Shown in pieces: positions 60,431 to 64,000 of a DNA stretch of 64,000 bases. The position numbers were made by a program, and so were the translations under genes. Numbering within the stretch: position 1 is the first letter of the stretch; the number at the start of each line of letters is the position of its first letter. The notes beneath the pieces were generated by a model, which saw only the letters and a program-made list of their open reading frames with translations, did not search any database and was not told where the DNA came from. The stretch is taken from assembly GCA_014843695.1 (NCBI GenBank), contig CM026386.1, positions 19,911,926 through 19,975,925 on the forward strand. Direction: 5' to 3'. Source of the DNA: Archivesica marissinica. Taxonomy: Eukaryota > Mollusca > Bivalvia > Venerida > Vesicomyidae.

Positions 60431-62100
60431 ATGTGTGGGAGTTTATATATACCATATTGATCTTAACAACTAATTGATTATCGATAACTCTGTCTGGGCC
60501 TCAATGTGTTACTAGTATTGACAGGTAATATAACAATAAAACCCATGCTTTGCTGTATTTTTACCTACCAGACTTTTCCGTCTATGTCGGCCCAATGTCT
60601 TTAAATATGCAGGATTTCACATGTTCCGTATTCCTACAGTATAGCACAGGCCTACTTAAATTTTCATCTGGTCTGCCCACTCCTCCGCCCCCCCCCCCCT
60701 CCATACAAGACAATCGATGTAGGCTACATTTTTATATTTTCGCAGACTATTTTATCTGCGGGTACAATCTGTAGACAGACGGTTGCATAGATACGCTCCT
60801 GCACCCATTGTTATTGTACACGTCGATCGATGATTCGGATCGCACTGTGTTTAGATATCAACATAATTTACCGTGAACGACTTATTTTAAAAATTACTTA
60901 AAATACGTCGATTGAACTATAGGCAGTGTCCATCTCCCCACCATAGAGCAACGAGTACGGGTACGTACTCTATGTTGCAGATATATTAGGAGGACGATAA
61001 TAATTGTAATAATAATGCGTGCGTGCGTGCGTGTGTGCGCGCGTGCGTGGTTGTGCGCTGTTCTCCTCTAATTGCGACGATTTATGTCAGGGAGTGGTGA
61101 TGGGTGTGGCTGGCTGGTGATGGGTGTGGCTGGCTGGTGAAGGGTGTGGCTGGCTGGGGAACTTTGTACCTAGTTATTATCAATTGCAACTATTGGTGTT
61201 GTTTGTAATGTGGTTCTATATTCTTGTTATCTATATGTTTTGTTTATTTTCTTCTTCATTTTGCCTTATTTATTAGTAACCAATTTTTAGTAAAGTGTTT
61301 GCACAACTCATATATTCAGACACTTTGTTTGTTGCAATCTAGTCTTTTGGGGGAGGGCCGTAACTAATGTTGTTAAAACTTGTGGCACAAACCATTTGCT
61401 TCAACATGTATTGACAATTCCTGTGCACATGGCATGAATCGTATTAACTATGCATAATTATACAAGTGTGTTCATTTACTTTGTTCTGTACATTGTATAT
61501 ATAGAATGAATGTAATAAAATTAAAACTAAACTAAAAGAATCGAGTACACATTGTCGTTAGAACTCGCCTTTCCCCACTATTATCAGAGCTGCAGGTTCG
61601 CTCCTAGCCTGGAAACAGCCGTTAATTGAAGCCGTATTTAGGTTCTGATAATATCAATGTCGTTTTGTCAGAAGTAAAATATTGAAAAATCGACAGCTGG
61701 AACCCAGGCAAGCTAGCTATCTATCAATCAGATACTAGTGATCAATTGTGATGTGACAGTTTATGCAATAAGGGAAACTAATCTTGTTATTTTAAAGTCA
61801 TTTCATAAAGTTTGTTATCTCCCTTATTTCATAGGGGTATGAATACATATTTGGGAAGTATGACAGGGGTAATTGAGCTTACATCCAGATTTGATATTCA
61901 TTCAGTTGTCAAGTTCTTGGGGATCAGTCATACGTGTATTTACTTGCTGTGTATAGAATGTTTTACCAATGATGAACAGTTTTAATCAGTAACAAGACGT
62001 AACACTAAGTACTGGCACTGAACTGTTGAGAGGATCAATGAGACTGTGAAAGCTTAGACCCATATTTTGCGTGATGCTTACAGCCTAACAGCTCACAGCT
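60431..62100. other. Intergenic, low-complexity patches
   Basis: A C run (60690), (GCGT)n and a 20-bp tandem repeat. gaatgtaataaaattaaaac near 61505 has an AATAAA-like signal but no linked frame. Confidence 0.4.
61014..61155. repeat. (GCGT)n stretch and 20-bp tandem repeat
   Basis: gcgtgcgtgcgtgcgtgtgt near 61020, then tggtgatgggtgtggctggc about three times at 61090-61155. Confidence 0.88.
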
Positions 62101-62103
62101 TAG

Positions 62104-62104
62104 T

Positions 62105-62203
<99 letters not shown>

Positions 62204-62283
62204 TCATCATCATCATCATCATCATCATCATCTCTCATCATTTTTCATCATCACATCATCATCATCATCATCTCATCATCATC

Positions 62284-62375
<92 letters not shown>

Positions 62376-62378
62376 ACA

Positions 62379-62422
<44 letters not shown>

Positions 62423-62462
62423 ATCATCATCGTCATCATCATCATCATCATCATCATCATAT
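62104..62462. repeat. (ATC)n microsatellite with (GTC)n block
   Basis: About 350 bp of atc units with a few breaks; a block of about 12 gtc units lies at 62378-62420. Plus-strand Ser/His and minus-strand Met/Asp open frames are artefacts. Confidence 0.96.
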
Positions 62463-62624
62463 CGTACCTACTCCTGGATCACATACCAAATAAAGACAAG
62501 ATATAAGAACCGTTATATAGTCGTTTAGTCGTTGTCTATGGACATGCATGTAGAGTGAAGTACCCTCATAACCCACTACTATAACAGTAATTTATGTATT
62601 TTTAAATTTTATTTATTTTACAAT

Positions 62625-62850
62625 GATTGCGAAGAAAGTTCTAACAACTTATATTAATCACTCTCGTTGGCGCGGATGAAAGCATATATGTAGTCATTCG
62701 TGTGGGAGGAAACCTGAGTACCCGGAGAAAACCCACCTGTCCAATCTGGCGACTACCGTACCATCTCACATACTTTCCGGTCCGAGGATCGAATCCGGGT
62801 TGCATTGGTGAGAAGCAAGCACTAACCATTGCGCTAATCGGACAGCCTAA
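62625..62850 (-). mobile_element. SINE-C
   Basis: Complete body and head on the minus strand, with ggctgtccgattagcgcaat at its 5' end. Confidence 0.86.
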
Positions 62851-62995
62851 AGTAATATGTGAGAAAGTTGTCAGGGTCTGCTCTACACAATAACAGACTT
62901 TCCCAATAATAAGCAGAAGTTGGTGGGTAGTAACAGAAATGAAAAGAAAAATTAAAATTAAAATGTTTAGATCTGCATTTTGTATATTAGTTTAT

Positions 62996-63195
62996 ACAAA
63001 TTTATTTGAGCTCGATTGCGAAACAAGTTCTTTCAACTTATATTAATCACTCTTGAGACCTCATTCCTGATGGAATCCATCGCCATGAAGGAGAGAGAAG
63101 AGGCAAGAGGAATTTAAATGCCTTGCCTAAGGGCACAATCGTAATGGCTTCAGCGGGGCTCGAACTCCGGACCTTTCGCACCTGAAGCGAACGCG
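62996..63195 (-). mobile_element. SINE-D
   Basis: Body and B-box region (gagttcgagccccgctgaag on the minus strand), truncated inside the head at the right. Confidence 0.85.
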
Positions 63196-63339
63196 AATTT
63201 TGTATATTGAAATAACTACTAGGTCTAGACATGCTTCTATTAGGCCAGATGCTATAAAACTGTTCTCAAAACATGTCAAGCTCAAGCGATTTGATTGGTC
63301 GATACTGAATTTTAATCTCAGCTGTTCCAATGATAAGCT

Positions 63340-64000
63340 TGAGACTTGAGTTTGAGATCTACGATAGACAAGTACAGGGGTTTATACCAGACATTTATAG
63401 ACTGTTGGCAAAATATGATTTAATGGAAGTTATGTGGGCTTTTATCTCCAACGGTCATTTTCCAAATAAATGTTCTTGGAAAACTTTGGTTAAACGAAAG
63501 ATTGACATCGTGTGTAAAAACGAGAGAATGCAGCTTGTTAATAATTTCCCTTATAATGGGATATTTTGCCTAGATGGCCCATGTAAAATATGGTCAGTTT
63601 CTAAAAGCAGTCCAAACATGTTAAGGAAATGCTATAATGCCATTCAAATACTAGGCAATTGCTTTTCCTACTGCAAATTGTAGACAGAATATTAAATGGA
63701 GGCATATGCTATGGACAAAGATTATGGATGTGTGTGGTATACACATCTACTGTCAGTTTATAAAAAGCAGTCCATGCAATCAAGTGTTACATCTTCTATC
63801 AGGGTTGTGTCATTATAAAACTGAGGATGATGATGGTATCATGTTATGTATTGCTATTGATATACTCTATAAGATGTTTAGTGACCATGTTTAGAAATGT
63901 TATAGCGTTATCAGTGCTACATAGAATGATACAAAGTTGCACAACCTGTAAACATAGACAGACCGTATACAGACTCATGGTATGGTGTCATATGGCCTCA
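63340..64000 (+). pseudogene. Probable LINE C-terminal remnant, cut by window end
   Basis: The open segment to 63683 reads PDIYRLLAKYDLMEVMWAFI, NGHFPNKCSWKTLVKRKI and KSSPNMLRKCYNAIQILGNC. This resembles C-terminal regions of molluscan LINE proteins. A second in-phase segment (63706-63894) continues after a stop. The family was not assigned. Confidence 0.5.

Noticed and set aside
61080..61530. Possible 3' UTR ending in AATAAA-like sequence near 61510
   Set aside because: No linked coding frame was found on either strand, so the signal alone is not enough.
62035..62528. Poly-Ser/His (plus) and poly-Met/Asp (minus) proteins
   Set aside because: They are translations of the (ATC)n microsatellite.

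Overview
The window looks like a slice of a metazoan nuclear genome, most likely a bivalve mollusc. The genes are intron-split animal genes (SPOP, OAF, a PTB-domain gene). Introns and intergenic space are filled with tRNA-derived SINEs, small inverted-repeat DNA transposons (MITEs), tandem minisatellites and remnants of hAT, Tc1/mariner and LINE elements. The taxon is inferred from repeat style and gene structure and is not proven. Nothing bacterial or viral was seen.

Region by region: 1-2,700 is repeat-rich, with a Tc1-like transposase remnant at the left edge. 2,763-18,852 (+) holds SPOP, the MATH-BTB substrate adaptor of Cullin-3 ubiquitin ligases. Nine coding exons join in frame through consensus GT-AG junctions to a conserved C-terminus, and four introns carry large tandem repeats. 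18,853-24,690 is intergenic, with SINEs, MITEs and two short tandem arrays. 24,690-30,500 is a 29-bp minisatellite with a roughly 2.25-kb higher-order period, and 30,501-31,500 is a placeholder gap of exactly 1,000 N. 31,501-38,589 (-) holds the first three coding exons of OAF (out at first), a secreted protein. Its last exons are not found and probably lie in the gap or outside the window. 38,590-54,640 is a nest of transposons, including a decayed hAT element inserted in a SINE and a minisatellite that appears to have grown from a SINE body. 54,671-55,633 (-) is an apparently intronless gene for a PTB/PID-domain adaptor-like protein. 55,700-64,000 is intergenic, with SINEs, a 499-bp TTAA MITE, a 44-bp tandem array, a long (ATC)n tract and a LINE C-terminal remnant running off the right edge.

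The three genes show no functional linkage; SPOP and OAF converge on the 29-bp array. The most unusual structure is at splice sites. The 3' splice site of SPOP exon 8 has been tandemly amplified into 15 upstream decoy copies, each carrying an in-frame stop. The 5' splice site end of OAF exon 3 is likewise the apparent seed of eight exact 99-bp units. Both arrays put many competing splice signals next to a required exon.

The repeats also record an insertion history: SINE in SINE, SINE in MITE, hAT in SINE and MITE in MITE, several with readable target-site duplications. Family letters and numbers (SINE-A to -F, MITE-1 to -9) are labels used only in this report.
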